Shown here: one piece after another, positions 7,895 through 17,624 of the stretch | Layout: each line of letters opens with the position of its first letter | How positions within the stretch are numbered: the first letter of the stretch is position 1 | Assembly: GCF_030418125.1 (NCBI RefSeq) | Contig: NZ_JAUHTR010000005.1 | Coordinates: 62,001-126,000, forward strand | Source of the DNA: Fictibacillus fluitans | GTDB lineage: Bacteria; Bacillota; Bacilli; Bacillales; Fictibacillaceae | DNA length: 64,000 nt | Reading direction: 5' to 3' | The notes under the pieces: generated by a model | What the model saw: the letters and a program-made list of their open reading frames with translations, nothing else | Database searches by the model: none | Told to the model about the DNA's origin: nothing | Position numbers and translations under genes: made by a program

Positions 7895-8024
7895 TGAACC
7901 CCTTTTATGTATTTTTATTTATCTTCGCTCCGTGAATACAGATTTCCTGTTACAGCAGGATACACAAGGTGGTTTAAGGAATATAGCTATGTGATTGGAT
8001 CAATGACTGAAAAGGGGGATAACA

Positions 8025-8540
8025 ATGACTGAACGGCCAAGACCTGATGAATATGCCGAGAACTTTGAATCTTACGTCCAGCTGGTGCCTGAAGGAGACC
8101 TTTTAGAAACACTGAAACAGCAAATCAAGGAAACGGCTTCTCTGCTAAACTCGTTATCTGAGAAAGATGGTGAATACCGCTATGCGCCGAATAAATGGAG
8201 CCTTAAAGAAGTCCTTGGACATATGGCGGATACTGAATGGATCATGAACTACAGGATGCTTTGCATTGCCAGAGGGGAAACCGTATCCTTGCCGGGATAC
8301 GATGATGAGCTGTATGTAAAAGCTGCAGCGTTTAACGATCACTCATTAACGGACTTGATTCAGCATTACACAAGTATCCGCCAGGCTACTGTCTCACTTT
8401 TGAACACGTTGAGTTACGATGTGTTAAAACGAAGAGGAGCGGCGAACAATGAAGAAGTAACAGCAAGGGCCCTTGCTTTTATTATTGCCGGCCATGAGCT
8501 ACATCACCGTAATATCATTAAAGACCGTTATTTAAAATGA
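8025..8540 (+). CDS. DinB-fold protein
   Basis: The 171-residue helical protein shows DinB superfamily ligands: KWSLKEVLGHMADTEW near residues 52-67 and AGHELHHRNIIKDRY near the C-terminus. It starts with a charged region (MTERPRPDEYAENFESYVQLVP) typical of the DinB_2/YfiT-like subgroup. AAGGGGG precedes the ATG. It is probably a metal-binding cytoplasmic protein, with possible bacillithiol-linked chemistry. A strong terminator follows. Confidence 0.85.
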   Translation: MTERPRPDEYAENFESYVQLVPEGDLLETLKQQIKETASLLNSLSEKDGEYRYAPNKWSLKEVLGHMADTEWIMNYRMLCIARGETVSLPGYDDELYVKAAAFNDHSLTDLIQHYTSIRQATVSLLNTLSYDVLKRRGAANNEEVTARALAFIIAGHELHHRNIIKDRYLK

Positions 8541-8572
8541 CCAGGGGAAACTTTTCCCTTGGTCATTTTTTT
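8536..8572. terminator. Bidirectional terminator after the second DinB gene
   Basis: A long stem (AATGACCAGGGGAAA against TTTCCCTTGGTCATT, one mismatch) with a two-base loop is followed by a T run, between convergent genes. Confidence 0.85.
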
Positions 8573-8978
8573 ATGCTTTCAATCCCGTCATTGCCCCGAA
8601 ATATTGTGAGGCTGTTGCAAAGGCGATAAACGCGCAAAGTTCACTGATTTCCTCGTCAGAAAAGATTTCTTTTAGCACCATGAAAACAGAGTCAGGAATA
8701 TCTCCTTTCACCTTCAAAAAAACGTCTGCTAAACCCACAGCGATGGAGGTTTTTTCATCAAACAAATGAGGTTCTGGCCTTCCCTTCGCCTTGCAGTATT
8801 CACAGCCATTGCCCTGGGCCAGTGTTCTCCTCACCTGCTCCTTAAGCATGGAAGAAAGTTCACCTTCTTCCGCCAGCAAACTGCCGAGATCATTCCATTT
8901 GTTCATGATCTCGGGATTATGTCCAAGCAGCTGCTGAAAGGGAGAGTCCCCGTATGCTGATTTCTTTATTCTTGCCAT
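8571..8978 (-). CDS. Carboxymuconolactone decarboxylase (CMD/AhpD-fold) family protein
   Basis: The 135-residue helical protein has the redox motif GCEYCKAKG near residues 58-66, the CxxC of AhpD-like peroxidase partners, within LKEQVRRTLAQGNGCEYCKAKG. Family members reduce peroxides through the CxxC pair or act as decarboxylases; an antioxidant role is the more likely one given the two cysteines. The upstream ribosome site is AAGGAGG. It is divergent from the Lrp-type regulator, which could control it, but nothing in the sequence proves that. Confidence 0.82.
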   Translation of the reverse strand: MARIKKSAYGDSPFQQLLGHNPEIMNKWNDLGSLLAEEGELSSMLKEQVRRTLAQGNGCEYCKAKGRPEPHLFDEKTSIAVGLADVFLKVKGDIPDSVFMVLKEIFSDEEISELCAFIAFATASQYFGAMTGLKA

Positions 8979-9101
8979 TAACCATTCCTCCTTGTACCCT
9001 TTAATGGTACTAAGAGAACATCACTTCTTCCACTTGTGATTAAATCCATTCTTTTAATTTTCTTTTTAAATTGAATGAGTTAAGGAGCATAACATTAAAT
9101 T

Positions 9102-9539
9102 ATGAAAATCGACGATATTGACAGAAAAATTATTGATGAGCTGCGGGAGAACAGCCGGCTGTCCATGAGTGAGCTTGGGAGAAAAATCAACCTTTCGTCC
9201 CCCTCAGTTACCGAACGTGTGCGAAGAATGGAATCGTTTGGCATCATCAGGAAATACACACTAGAAGTGGATTATGAGAAATTGGGCCAGCCGATCCAAT
9301 GTATTGTGGAGGCTACGGTAAAGAATGGAGATTATCAGGCCTTTAAGCATTACATCGAACGCCTGCCTAACGTAGAATTTTGCTACAGAATTGCGGGAAA
9401 TGCCTGCTTTATGCTGAAGCTGCAGTTCGCCACCTTTTCTGAAGCAGAAAAGTTCATCGAAGATACGAGCCCTTATGCCCACACAGTGACCCATTTTATT
9501 TTTTCACAGGTGAACACTGTGCCTGTGTTGAGCCATTAA
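9102..9539 (+). CDS. Lrp/AsnC-family transcriptional regulator
   Basis: The 145-residue protein has the N-terminal helix-turn-helix DIDRKIIDELRENSRLSMSELGRKINLSSPSVTERVRRM and an RAM (effector-binding) domain from about residue 65, with VEFCYRIAGNACFMLKLQF as the core strand. Such proteins form octamers that sense amino acids. The ATG follows AAGGAGC. It may regulate the divergent CMD gene or distant targets; no clear operator is visible. A terminator follows directly. Confidence 0.92.
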   Translation: MKIDDIDRKIIDELRENSRLSMSELGRKINLSSPSVTERVRRMESFGIIRKYTLEVDYEKLGQPIQCIVEATVKNGDYQAFKHYIERLPNVEFCYRIAGNACFMLKLQFATFSEAEKFIEDTSPYAHTVTHFIFSQVNTVPVLSH

Positions 9540-9541
9540 AA

Positions 9542-9570
9542 AAGCAGGAACCGCACTCCGGCTCCTGCTT
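9542..9570. terminator. Bidirectional terminator after the Lrp-type gene
   Basis: The arms AAGCAGGAACCG and CGGCTCCTGCTT pair with one mismatch. The hairpin lies immediately after the Lrp stop and just before the stop of the convergent galM-like gene. Confidence 0.75.
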
Positions 9571-9575
9571 CATGG

Positions 9576-10622
9576 TTATTCCACTCCAAATGTGTACGTC
9601 GTATGGGCTCGATATTCTTCATCGGCACCCAGAACCACCGATGGAAACTGTGAATGGTGGATGGCGTCCGGCACACCCTGTGTTTCCAGGCAAATGCCGA
9701 GATGCTTTCTTGATGGCACATCACGGAAATCCCCATTGGAATCGAGCATGTTTCCTGAATAGACGACCACGCATTTCTGATCGGTCTCAACCGTTAAGGT
9801 TCTTCCGCTGGTTTCATCTTTCAGCACGATTTCTTTATTTTGGTTAGTATTGAGCAAGAACGGATGGTCATATCCCCCGCCTGCCAGCTTGTTCTGCTCG
9901 TAATCTGCAGTTGTTCCTGTTTTCACCTTTTGTCCTTCACGCAAATCAAACGGTGTATCCTGTACATTCACCGCCCGGCCTGTGGGAATCAGCTCTTGAT
10001 TAAGTTCCAGGAACTGATCGCTCTTGAGCTGGAGCGTATGATCCTGAATATCACGTTTCAGGTTTCCACTTAAGTTAAAGTATGAATGATTGGTAAGGTT
10101 CAGCAGTGTCTTTTTATCGCTTTTGGCAGAGTAGGAAATGCTTAACCTGTTTTCATCATTTAACAGATAGGTAACCATAACCTCCACTTTGCCGGGGTAG
10201 CCTTCTTCACCATCAGCACTGACATAGGAAAACTTCACACCGCAATGCTCTTCCTCTTCAATGACCTCTGCATCCCATACCACGGCATTGAATCCCTTAT
10301 TTCCCCCGTGAAGGTGGTTGTTCCCATCATTTTTGGCAAGGGTATATTCCTGTCCATCGAGTTCAAAGGAACCGCCCTGAATCCGTCCGGCCACCCTTCC
10401 GGCGATGGCTCCAAGGTAATTGGTGTCCTTCAGGTAATCCTCAAGTGTATCGTGGCCAAGCACAACATCCTCCAGGATTCCCTCTTTGTCCGGTGCCATG
10501 ATGCAGGTAATGATCGCTCCGTAATTAATGGCGGATACTTCCATGCCCTTGCTGTTTACCAGTGTATAAGCCACAATGTCCTGGTCTTGTGTTGTACCAA
10601 AGTTCTCTTGAATGACTTCCAT
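9576..10622 (-). CDS. galM: Aldose 1-epimerase (mutarotase)
   Basis: The 348-residue protein interconverts alpha and beta anomers of aldoses. Catalytic landmarks are visible: NNHLHGG near residues 101-107, the acid His179 in NLTNHSYFNL, GYDHPFLL near 250 and the base Glu313 in GICLETQGVPDAIHH. The start ATG 10622 is chosen because AAAGGTG lies 6 bases before it; GTG 10631 and ATG 10628 overlap that site. It is the last gene of the leftward xylan operon, right after the CE4-type deacetylase, so its likely task there is to speed anomer exchange of xylose released in the cell. Confidence 0.9.
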   Translation of the reverse strand: MEVIQENFGTTQDQDIVAYTLVNSKGMEVSAINYGAIITCIMAPDKEGILEDVVLGHDTLEDYLKDTNYLGAIAGRVAGRIQGGSFELDGQEYTLAKNDGNNHLHGGNKGFNAVVWDAEVIEEEEHCGVKFSYVSADGEEGYPGKVEVMVTYLLNDENRLSISYSAKSDKKTLLNLTNHSYFNLSGNLKRDIQDHTLQLKSDQFLELNQELIPTGRAVNVQDTPFDLREGQKVKTGTTADYEQNKLAGGGYDHPFLLNTNQNKEIVLKDETSGRTLTVETDQKCVVVYSGNMLDSNGDFRDVPSRKHLGICLETQGVPDAIHHSQFPSVVLGADEEYRAHTTYTFGVE

Positions 10623-10646
10623 GTCCATCACCTTTCTCTATGCCTG

Positions 10647-11393
10647 TTAAAGCCTTTTGTCATGCCAAAAATTCATGGTAAAATGCTGTTCCGGATCATA
10701 GGCGCGAAATGAAACGCCCTCCCTGTTGATCCGGTCAATGAGCCTGGATAAAACGGAGGCTGTTCCTTTGGTTACGTGAAGAAGGATGACAACCGGTCCC
10801 TCTTCAAGAGCATCCATGCCTTTGACCGCGTTTTCAATAATCTTTTCGGGTTCCGTCTCCTGATGCTTCCAGTCAACAGTATCGGCATTCCAGTCCCACA
10901 TCTTCATGTTGTATTGAACAAGCCCGTTGCGCAAGTCTTCATTCATATAAGGATGGCTGCCAAATGGAGCTCTCGTCAAGTGAGAAGTCACACCCGTTAA
11001 CTCATACAGCGTTTTTTGGGTTTGCCTCATCTCTTCTGCAACATTCAGCGGATTTCCTTCATAAAGCATCTTTTTATCATGAGTAACACTATGCAGTGCC
11101 GGGTAATGTCCCTCTTCTATTAAACGAAGAACAGCTTCCGGATATTCTTTTATATTTGGTTCTACCAAAAAGAATGTACCCTTCACCTTCTTGGTTTTGA
11201 GAATATCCAGAATGCTATCCATTTCCCCGTTCGGTCCATCATCAAAAGTTAAATACACATCTTTGTTCTTACCAAATCGATTTTCCATGCGGTTATCGGC
11301 TGACATAACGGAATTTTTCTGTTTGATAGCCGCTCTGCGCCTGATCATCCCGCTCCACGTATGTAAAATAATCAAAATCCGCATAAAAGTCAC
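10647..11393 (-). CDS. Polysaccharide deacetylase (CE4 fold), cytoplasmic
   Basis: The NodB/CE4 motifs are all present: TFDDGP (motif 1), HSVTHDK (HxxxH metal site), RAPFGSHP (motif 3) and WNADTVDW (motif 4). There is no secretion signal, unlike cell-wall deacetylases. The reading frame overlaps the GH43 gene. Candidate starts are ATG 11393 or an internal ATG near 11306 that overlaps the GH43 stop; none has a strong ribosome site, so translational coupling is likely and the true N-terminus is uncertain. Because it lies between beta-xylosidase and mutarotase genes, a role in removing acetyl groups from imported xylo-oligosaccharides is plausible (inference). Peptidoglycan or chitin oligomer deacetylation is the alternative. 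Confidence 0.82.
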   Translation of the reverse strand: MTFMRILIILHTWSGMIRRRAAIKQKNSVMSADNRMENRFGKNKDVYLTFDDGPNGEMDSILDILKTKKVKGTFFLVEPNIKEYPEAVLRLIEEGHYPALHSVTHDKKMLYEGNPLNVAEEMRQTQKTLYELTGVTSHLTRAPFGSHPYMNEDLRNGLVQYNMKMWDWNADTVDWKHQETEPEKIIENAVKGMDALEEGPVVILLHVTKGTASVLSRLIDRINREGVSFRAYDPEQHFTMNFWHDKRL

Positions 11394-12948
11394 GGCCGCT
11401 TAAATCCTGGCTGCACAGGCCAATAAATGCGCCCGTGAATCCCTGGTCGAGCAAGGTTCCGCCTTTTTTCACTTCCGCATGGTCATCCGAAATTTTCCCT
11501 GCATCCAGAACAGGACCAGCCGCTGTCCAATTTTCACCATCGGGAGAATAATAGAATTGAAGATCATGATAGTCGATCTCCGCTTTTAAGTACACCTTTT
11601 CCCATCCTTCAATGGAAATAGGAGCATCCAGCGGTTCGTTATAATCACTCTGGTCATTGTTCATAATATACAGGCACTTGCCCGCTTCCTCATCCCTGCT
11701 GATGCAGAGATAATAATAGTTTCGGTTGTTGTAATAATAGATCAGCCCCGCCATATGCTGAAAGTTCTGAGGACGGCATTCTACTTCTGTTTCCGCTATT
11801 ACAGAGAAAGCCTGCTGCCTTCTCGCAATCAGGCTTTGCCTGTGGTTAGAATTCATGGATTCTCTCCCCCGCAGCCTTAGATAGCCTGGCCGTTCCTTTA
11901 CGGACACCCATTCCTCGCTCATCGGTTCGCGCAGGGAATTAAAATGAATGCTCAATTCTTCTTCATTAAAATCGTCAGTTTCAGGCACTGGTCTTACCTT
12001 AAACTCAGGAAGGGATGGTGCCTCCACTCTTTCATGAGGACTGTTACCCCCATCAACCAGTCCCAGCCAGTGATCATCGGTCCATACCGCTTTCTGAATC
12101 GCGGTTTCACGGCCAAGGTTACAGTTTTCCGAGCCGGGCAGCGGACGTCCGGTCAGATGCACCATATACACCTCATTGTCCCGGGTTTCAACAATGCTCG
12201 CGTGTCCTGCCTTTTGCAGCGTTAATTCCGGTTTCCCTTTTGATGTGAGGACAGGCCCTTTGGGATCCACTTCATACGGACCAAAAAGACTCTGTGAGCG
12301 GGCTACGGTTACGGCATGGTTATACCGGGTTCCCCCTTCAGCCGTCACCAGATAGTAATAGCCGTTCTTTTTATAAAGATGAGGTGCTTCCGTAAGCCCG
12401 AGGCTTGTTCCCCTAAAAATATTGCGGATCGGACCGATCAGCTTTTCTTCCTGCGGGGAATACTCCTGAAGCAGAATGCCGCCAAACGAATTTTTATTTT
12501 TGCGGTGATCCCAAACCATGTTCACGAGCCATTTCTTGCCGTCATCATCATGGAACAGAGAAGGATCAAAGCCGCTGCTGTTCAAATAGACGGGCTCGGA
12601 CCAGGGCCCCCCGATATCCGTGGCGGTCACCAGGTAGTTGTGTGTATCCTTGAACGCCCCGATATGGCTTTTCACATCCGTATAAATAAGATAGAAAAAG
12701 CCATCGTGATAACTTAGGCAGGGCGCCCAAACACCGCCAGAACTCGGATTGCCGAGCATATCAAGCTGGCTTTGGCGCGTTAATGGATGCGGCAGCAGCT
12801 CCCAGTTTCTTAAATCCTTTGAATGATGAATCTGTACTCCAGGAAACCATTCGAAGGTGGACGTTGCAATATAATAATCGTCTTCCACCCTTATGATGGA
12901 TGGATCCGGATTAAAGCCGCGCAAAATGGGATTGATAATTTCCGACAT
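11293..12948 (-). CDS. Beta-xylosidase, glycoside hydrolase family 43
   Basis: The 551-residue enzyme cleaves xylo-oligosaccharides to xylose by inversion. The family's catalytic residues fall at Asp15 (FNPDPS), Asp128 (GFDPSLF) and Glu187 (LTEAPH), the same numbering as known Bacillaceae XynB-type enzymes. The five-bladed propeller covers about residues 1-320, and a C-terminal beta-sandwich domain covers the rest. There is no signal peptide, so it acts inside the cell on imported oligomers. The start ATG 12948 follows GGAGG; the open frame extends further upstream without support. It lies between the GH67 gene and the CE4-type gene and overlaps the latter. Confidence 0.94.
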   Translation of the reverse strand: MSEIINPILRGFNPDPSIIRVEDDYYIATSTFEWFPGVQIHHSKDLRNWELLPHPLTRQSQLDMLGNPSSGGVWAPCLSYHDGFFYLIYTDVKSHIGAFKDTHNYLVTATDIGGPWSEPVYLNSSGFDPSLFHDDDGKKWLVNMVWDHRKNKNSFGGILLQEYSPQEEKLIGPIRNIFRGTSLGLTEAPHLYKKNGYYYLVTAEGGTRYNHAVTVARSQSLFGPYEVDPKGPVLTSKGKPELTLQKAGHASIVETRDNEVYMVHLTGRPLPGSENCNLGRETAIQKAVWTDDHWLGLVDGGNSPHERVEAPSLPEFKVRPVPETDDFNEEELSIHFNSLREPMSEEWVSVKERPGYLRLRGRESMNSNHRQSLIARRQQAFSVIAETEVECRPQNFQHMAGLIYYYNNRNYYYLCISRDEEAGKCLYIMNNDQSDYNEPLDAPISIEGWEKVYLKAEIDYHDLQFYYSPDGENWTAAGPVLDAGKISDDHAEVKKGGTLLDQGFTGAFIGLCSQDLSGRDFYADFDYFTYVERDDQAQSGYQTEKFRYVSR

Positions 12949-12964
12949 CGTTGTTCCTCCGTTC

Positions 12965-15061
12965 TTAATAAATTTTTCTGTTTTGTTGATCCTTAATTCC
13001 TGATTTTCTGTAAAAATAGGTGTTGATGATGTCCCGCCATTCTTTGGCATGTTCCGCCTGCTCGACCAGCCTGCTCAGGACGTCGCGATACCGTTCCCCA
13101 TCCATTCTTCCTTCAAGCATTTCCCACATAGTTTTCAGGTTTTCTGCCTGTTCGGCACCTGCAAAATGGGTATCGTAAATATGCTGGATGACCGTTTTTC
13201 CGCTTTTTAGTTCATGTGTATAGGGTACGTGATGAAAAAACAGCAGCAATTCATCCGGACACGTTTGCAGAGACTCATACATCTCCTTATTTTCTTTTAA
13301 ATATTGAGAGGTGTATCCTGTTCCGCTCGCAACCGTACGATCTACACCTATTCCCTGCCAGTCAGCAAAATGATAAGTTCCCCACAAGGAATATTCATAG
13401 CCATCCGGATTCGGGCCATAATGATGGTTCGGATTCACCATCCAGCCAACCCCGAGCGGCGACGTATAATTTTCGTAAATGCTCCAGGAATCCAAAAGCA
13501 TGGAACGTACCTGTTCATGAACCACTTCATCCTTACCGAACGTCCTGGCAATCCATTCCGCAGTGATTTCCTCTGAGGATAGATCCGGATTCCAGGTGAG
13601 CCGTCCATAGCCATACAAATTTGCCTGTGCCAATGTATGGCCGGTCCAGTTGTAATCATTTCCGATGTTGGATACCGCCGTGATTCCCGCATAGGCTGGC
13701 TGATACAGCGATCCGTCAACCACCCGCTTTACCTCGGAACCCTTTCCTTTGGCATAAGTATCAAAATCCAAAATCTCTTTCCACTGCGGCACAAGATAGC
13801 ACAGATGCCGCTGCTGCCCGGTATATTCCTGGGTCACCTGCAGCTCCAGCATTTGGTTGGTGTGTTCCATGGCTCCAAACAGAGGGGAAACCGCTTCGCG
13901 GACCTGAAAGTCCATCGGTCCGTTCTTGATCTGGAGGATGACATTGGAATGGAATTGCCCGTCGAGCGGTTTAAAATGGTCATACGCGGCTCTCGCCCGG
14001 TCTGTGGACCGATCGCGCCAATCCTGAAGACAGTTATACACGAAACAGCGCCAGAACACTAACCCCGCAAAAGGCTCAAGCGCCTCTCCCAGCATGTTGG
14101 CGCCATCCGCATGCGTGCGGTTGTACGTAAACGGACCGGGGCGGTGTTCAGAGTCCGCTTTTACAACAAATCCTCCAAAGTCGGGAATATACTGATAGAT
14201 TTCTTTCGTTTTTTCTTTCCACCATGCCCGTACGCCAGGATCAAGGGGATCTGCCGTGGATAATCCCCCCAACTGGAGCGGACTGGCATAATTCACGCTA
14301 AGGTAGGTCTTGATACCATAAGCCCTGAAAACAGCCGCCACGTCAGCTACTTTGGGCAGAAGGCTTTCCGTAATAAGGTTGGTTTCCACGTGATGCACAT
14401 TTACGTTGTTAATCGAAATGCCATTGATGCCTACTGAAGAAAGCAGTCTCGCGTAATCCTTGATCCGTTCAAGATCACCGGTAAACCCATTTTTATCATA
14501 AAAGATGGATGCTCCGGCGTACCCTCGTTCAATGCTGCCGTCCATGTTATCCCACTGATTGATCATCCTGAGTTGATTTGTTGGATTCTCAGTGATATTA
14601 AGGGAATCAACCAGGCTACCGTTTTGCATAATTCGCAGAAGATGAAACGCCGCGTAAAGCACTCCTTGTTCTTCCATCCCAATCAGGTAAATTCGAGGTC
14701 CTTCACTTGTTAGCACAGATTTAATCTGGTAGCCATCACGCGACAATCGTGCGGCCTCAACTTTCAGCGGCCCCTCTACAGATTCCACTGTAGTAAGCAC
14801 AATTCCACAGCGTTCAGCCCCATCATCATGTCCTGCTGTGTTTTCGAACATGGAAGTAAAAGCATGGTGAAGCTCTTGTTTTGCGGACTGTATGATGGAG
14901 GACGTTTCCATCGCTTCCACCGACCGTGCATACTGCTGATACTGGCCCGAGAGGCTCTTGTCCATAACTGGCTCATATTGAAGCCAGGCATCATAGCTTT
15001 TCTTGTGTTCTTTTTTCAATTGTCCGGTAAGATGTTCAAAGGGTTCAACCGTGCTTTTCAT
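12965..15061 (-). CDS. aguA: Alpha-glucuronidase, glycoside hydrolase family 67
   Basis: The 698-residue enzyme removes 4-O-methyl-glucuronic acid from the non-reducing end of aldouronic acids. Catalytic positions match those recalled for the Geobacillus enzyme with a constant offset of 20: Glu305 ([10 protein letters not shown]), Asp384 (GPMDFQVRE) and Glu412 (VTQEYTG). GH67 enzymes are intracellular dimers, and no signal peptide is seen. TGGAGG precedes the ATG. It follows the importer and YesL-like genes and precedes the GH43 gene by 16 bases, so import, deglucuronidation and xylosidase action are encoded in sequence. No glucuronate isomerase is present in this window. Confidence 0.95.
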   Translation of the reverse strand: MKSTVEPFEHLTGQLKKEHKKSYDAWLQYEPVMDKSLSGQYQQYARSVEAMETSSIIQSAKQELHHAFTSMFENTAGHDDGAERCGIVLTTVESVEGPLKVEAARLSRDGYQIKSVLTSEGPRIYLIGMEEQGVLYAAFHLLRIMQNGSLVDSLNITENPTNQLRMINQWDNMDGSIERGYAGASIFYDKNGFTGDLERIKDYARLLSSVGINGISINNVNVHHVETNLITESLLPKVADVAAVFRAYGIKTYLSVNYASPLQLGGLSTADPLDPGVRAWWKEKTKEIYQYIPDFGGFVVKADSEHRPGPFTYNRTHADGANMLGEALEPFAGLVFWRCFVYNCLQDWRDRSTDRARAAYDHFKPLDGQFHSNVILQIKNGPMDFQVREAVSPLFGAMEHTNQMLELQVTQEYTGQQRHLCYLVPQWKEILDFDTYAKGKGSEVKRVVDGSLYQPAYAGITAVSNIGNDYNWTGHTLAQANLYGYGRLTWNPDLSSEEITAEWIARTFGKDEVVHEQVRSMLLDSWSIYENYTSPLGVGWMVNPNHHYGPNPDGYEYSLWGTYHFADWQGIGVDRTVASGTGYTSQYLKENKEMYESLQTCPDELLLFFHHVPYTHELKSGKTVIQHIYDTHFAGAEQAENLKTMWEMLEGRMDGERYRDVLSRLVEQAEHAKEWRDIINTYFYRKSGIKDQQNRKIY

Positions 15062-15096
15062 AGGAATCCTCCATCAATTTTTTCTATGTAAGTGAG

Positions 15097-15117
15097 AGCT
15101 CCGAAGCATTCGGAGCT
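15097..15117. other. Intercistronic hairpin between yesL-like gene and aguA
   Basis: A perfect 9-bp stem (AGCTCCGAA with TTCGGAGCT) with a 3-base loop touches the stop codon of the YesL-like gene. There is no T run on the leftward strand, so it more likely marks mRNA processing or stability than termination. Confidence 0.5.
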
Positions 15118-15836
15118 TATTTGGACACAGCCACTTCTTGATGACTGATAGTTTCTTGTTTGCAAAAGTTTTCCTTGAGATCTTCCAGGAGTGTTTTGCT
15201 GTTGAGCATGAACAAGTATGTGATCAGGCTCGCTGTAAAAACCATAAAAAAGCTGTTCGTTACCATGGTCATAAAGAGGGCAATGATTACAATCCCCGCA
15301 TTTCCAAAGGTGATTTTCGGCTTCTTAAATCCGTAATATATCGAGAGCCGCCATACGTCTCTCGTTCGGAAGGAAAATCCTGAATTGATGAAAAACGCAT
15401 TCAGTGACACCACCATAAGCAGGGCAATCCCTGCCAAAATCACCACGGACAGTACTGAATTTTTAAAAGAAAGGTTGGTATTATAATATTGAAAATCGAT
15501 AAACAGGATATACAGCACCATAAGATATGGCGTCCAAAACTTGAGCGTATCTTTGACATTTATTTTATATCCGTGCAAATAGTCTCTAAGCGGGGACAGT
15601 TCCTGCTCTCGGATGAGTTTTCCAATGGAATAAAAAAGGGCCGAAATGGATGGGCCGGCTGGAATGAGCGCCAAAAAATAAAGGGTAATGTTCGTAAAGC
15701 TCGGTTCGAGTGTCATAAAGAAAAACAGAAAAATTACATTGCTGAGAATGAAGCAAATATTGGTCAACATTAACGCATAAATATGGTTCATCAATACATA
15801 TAAAAATCCGGTGCCGAACTCTTTTCTTTTCTGCAT
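15117..15836 (-). CDS. YesL-family (DUF624) membrane protein
   Basis: The 239-residue protein has about five or six hydrophobic helices, starting NHIYALMLTNICFILSNVIFLFFF, and the family-typical ALIPAGPSISALFYSIGKLIRE segment. YesL-like proteins are found almost always beside carbohydrate ABC importers of the YtcP/LplB type in Bacilli, and their job is unknown; they may help importer assembly or act as an accessory permease part. The ATG follows GGAGGAGG. It sits between the solute-binding protein and aguA, in agreement with that association. Confidence 0.8.
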   Translation of the reverse strand: MQKRKEFGTGFLYVLMNHIYALMLTNICFILSNVIFLFFFMTLEPSFTNITLYFLALIPAGPSISALFYSIGKLIREQELSPLRDYLHGYKINVKDTLKFWTPYLMVLYILFIDFQYYNTNLSFKNSVLSVVILAGIALLMVVSLNAFFINSGFSFRTRDVWRLSIYYGFKKPKITFGNAGIVIIALFMTMVTNSFFMVFTASLITYLFMLNSKTLLEDLKENFCKQETISHQEVAVSK

Positions 15837-15863
15837 TCAAATCCTCCTCCGGCATCTAATGTG

Positions 15864-15905
15864 AAAGCTGCCTGTGCTTCACCATCGTGCACAGGCAGCT
15901 TTTTA
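15864..15905. terminator. Strong hairpin after the solute-binding protein gene
   Basis: A 14-bp stem (AAAGCTGCCTGTGC at 15864-15877 with its complement from 15889) lies between the leftward solute-binding protein and YesL-like genes. The T run is on the rightward side only. Leftward it probably acts as a 3' stabiliser or partial attenuator that keeps binding-protein mRNA abundant. Confidence 0.65.
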
Positions 15906-15927
15906 TATTCTCACATCTGACAAACTG

Positions 15928-17553
15928 CTAGTTTTTCTTTTTAAAATCCTTGTACGCTTTATTGATAAGATCACTGTACTTGTCCATGCCTTTTGCTTTC
16001 AATTCACTTACATATTTATCCCATTCAGAAAGCGGACGTGATCCATTGATGAAGCGCAGCGTATTCTGTGATGTCATGTCTTTTAGCGGTGTGCTCAGCA
16101 ATGTTGCCTGTTCACGATCCCCTTCAGATAATGGATATGGAGGATTGGCTTTTAACGGCGTCTTGGTATCGGCCATTTCCTTCTGGAATTTCAGCTCTTC
16201 ATCACTGAACGTGGATTGAAGCAATTCAGTAGTACCACCGTAAGCGAAGACACCGCCGGAGAAGCCGAAATCGGTATTAAGCGCTTTGGTTCCTGACGGA
16301 TTCAATCCTACATAGTTAACGTCTTTTGCCAGCTTGCGCTTGCCGTTTTCTTTCGTGTAAGTTGTTCCTTCAACACCCCACTTCGCGAATTCTTCTCCTT
16401 CATCGCTGTACCACAGCCAGTCGATAAACTGAAGCATCGTATCAAAATTCGGATCGTCTTTCGCTTTAGCGTTAATCATGATTCCATTCTCGAGGCGTGA
16501 ACCAGCCATCACCTGGCCAGCCGGTCCGCCCGGCACCATAATCTTCTGAATGGAGTATTTTCCTTTTCCAAGGTTCTTGTCCATGCTTGTACGATAAGCC
16601 ACCAGTTCCTGTGCATTGGCGCCAATCACAAAGGATTTGCCGGAAACGAACTTCTGGATCGCCTGCTGGTCATCCTGGGTCAGGCTTTCTTTATCAAGCA
16701 GCCCTTGCTCCACAAGACTATGGAAATAGGTCACCATATCCTTGTACTCTTTGGTTGCTCCAGAAAATACATACTTGTCTTTGGATTCGTCGTACTGCAT
16801 GCCGCTTGTGGTTCCCCAGCCCGCAACCGTTCCAAACGAAGTAGCCGCAATGTTCAGCGTGCTGTTCATCTGCCAGCGGTCAGAGAACGGTGTAACGTCC
16901 GGGTAAACTTCCTTTAATTTCTTAAGCGCAGATTGAAGCTCTGCCCACGTCTTTGGAATGGCAATGTTATTTTTCTTGAAAATATCGGTGCGTACAGCCA
17001 GAGAATAGTCCGGCCAAATTTCTTCATGAAGTCCGGGAAGGACATAGAACTTGCCGTCTTCCTGTCGTAATGTATCCAGGTCTGCCTGCATGTTCCATTT
17101 CTTTACCTTTTCCTTGAAGTTCGGCATCTTGTCAATGTAGTCACTCACAGGCAGGATAGCACCTGATGAAACAAAAGCCGCCTCCTGGCCAGGATAGGTT
17201 TTTGGAATAATCAGCGGTGCATCTCCGGAGCTGATCAGCAAGCTTCTTTTTTGTTCATAGTCACTCATCGGAACAATCGTCGGTTTTAGCGTAACATTGG
17301 TTCTCTTCTTCATTTCCTTCCAAAGCAGCCAATCCTTTTTGTATGGATAATTTGGATGATCACTGTAAAGGATAGAGAACTTCACCGGTTTCTTGGCTTT
17401 GAATGTGTCCCCCACTTTGTAGCCGTCCATGGAAGTTTTGCTCTTTTCCACATTTGCTTCCGTTTTCTTGTCATTGCTGCAAGCCGATAAGATTGTGGCA
17501 ACGACCGTCAACACTGCCACCAGAAGCACTAACTTCTTAAATACCTTTACCAT
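15928..17553 (-). CDS. Extracellular solute-binding lipoprotein, ABC importer for aldouronic/xylo-oligosaccharides (LplA-like)
   Basis: The 541-residue protein has a lipoprotein signal: basic start MVKVFKK, hydrophobic core and lipobox LSAC with Cys25, so it is lipid-anchored outside the membrane. The length and the MKKRTNVTLKPTIVPMSDYEQKR region fit the family 1 LplA/YtcQ-like binding proteins that pair with LplB/YtcP permeases. Its position in front of yesL-like and aguA genes points to methyl-glucuronoxylo-oligosaccharides as ligand (inference from Geobacillus and Paenibacillus clusters). GGGGGG lies before the ATG. No ATPase gene is nearby; a shared MsmX-type ATPase would be needed. Confidence 0.88.
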   Translation of the reverse strand: MVKVFKKLVLLVAVLTVVATILSACSNDKKTEANVEKSKTSMDGYKVGDTFKAKKPVKFSILYSDHPNYPYKKDWLLWKEMKKRTNVTLKPTIVPMSDYEQKRSLLISSGDAPLIIPKTYPGQEAAFVSSGAILPVSDYIDKMPNFKEKVKKWNMQADLDTLRQEDGKFYVLPGLHEEIWPDYSLAVRTDIFKKNNIAIPKTWAELQSALKKLKEVYPDVTPFSDRWQMNSTLNIAATSFGTVAGWGTTSGMQYDESKDKYVFSGATKEYKDMVTYFHSLVEQGLLDKESLTQDDQQAIQKFVSGKSFVIGANAQELVAYRTSMDKNLGKGKYSIQKIMVPGGPAGQVMAGSRLENGIMINAKAKDDPNFDTMLQFIDWLWYSDEGEEFAKWGVEGTTYTKENGKRKLAKDVNYVGLNPSGTKALNTDFGFSGGVFAYGGTTELLQSTFSDEELKFQKEMADTKTPLKANPPYPLSEGDREQATLLSTPLKDMTSQNTLRFINGSRPLSEWDKYVSELKAKGMDKYSDLINKAYKDFKKKN

Positions 17554-17624
17554 ACTCTAAAATCCCCCCTGCGCTTTTATTAAGTTTTATAATGAACTTA
17601 TCCTTACAATAAGCTGCATCCTTT

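Noticed and set aside
12015..12717. Rightward open frames inside the GH43 gene
   Set aside because: They are shadows of a clear glycoside hydrolase gene and have no motifs.
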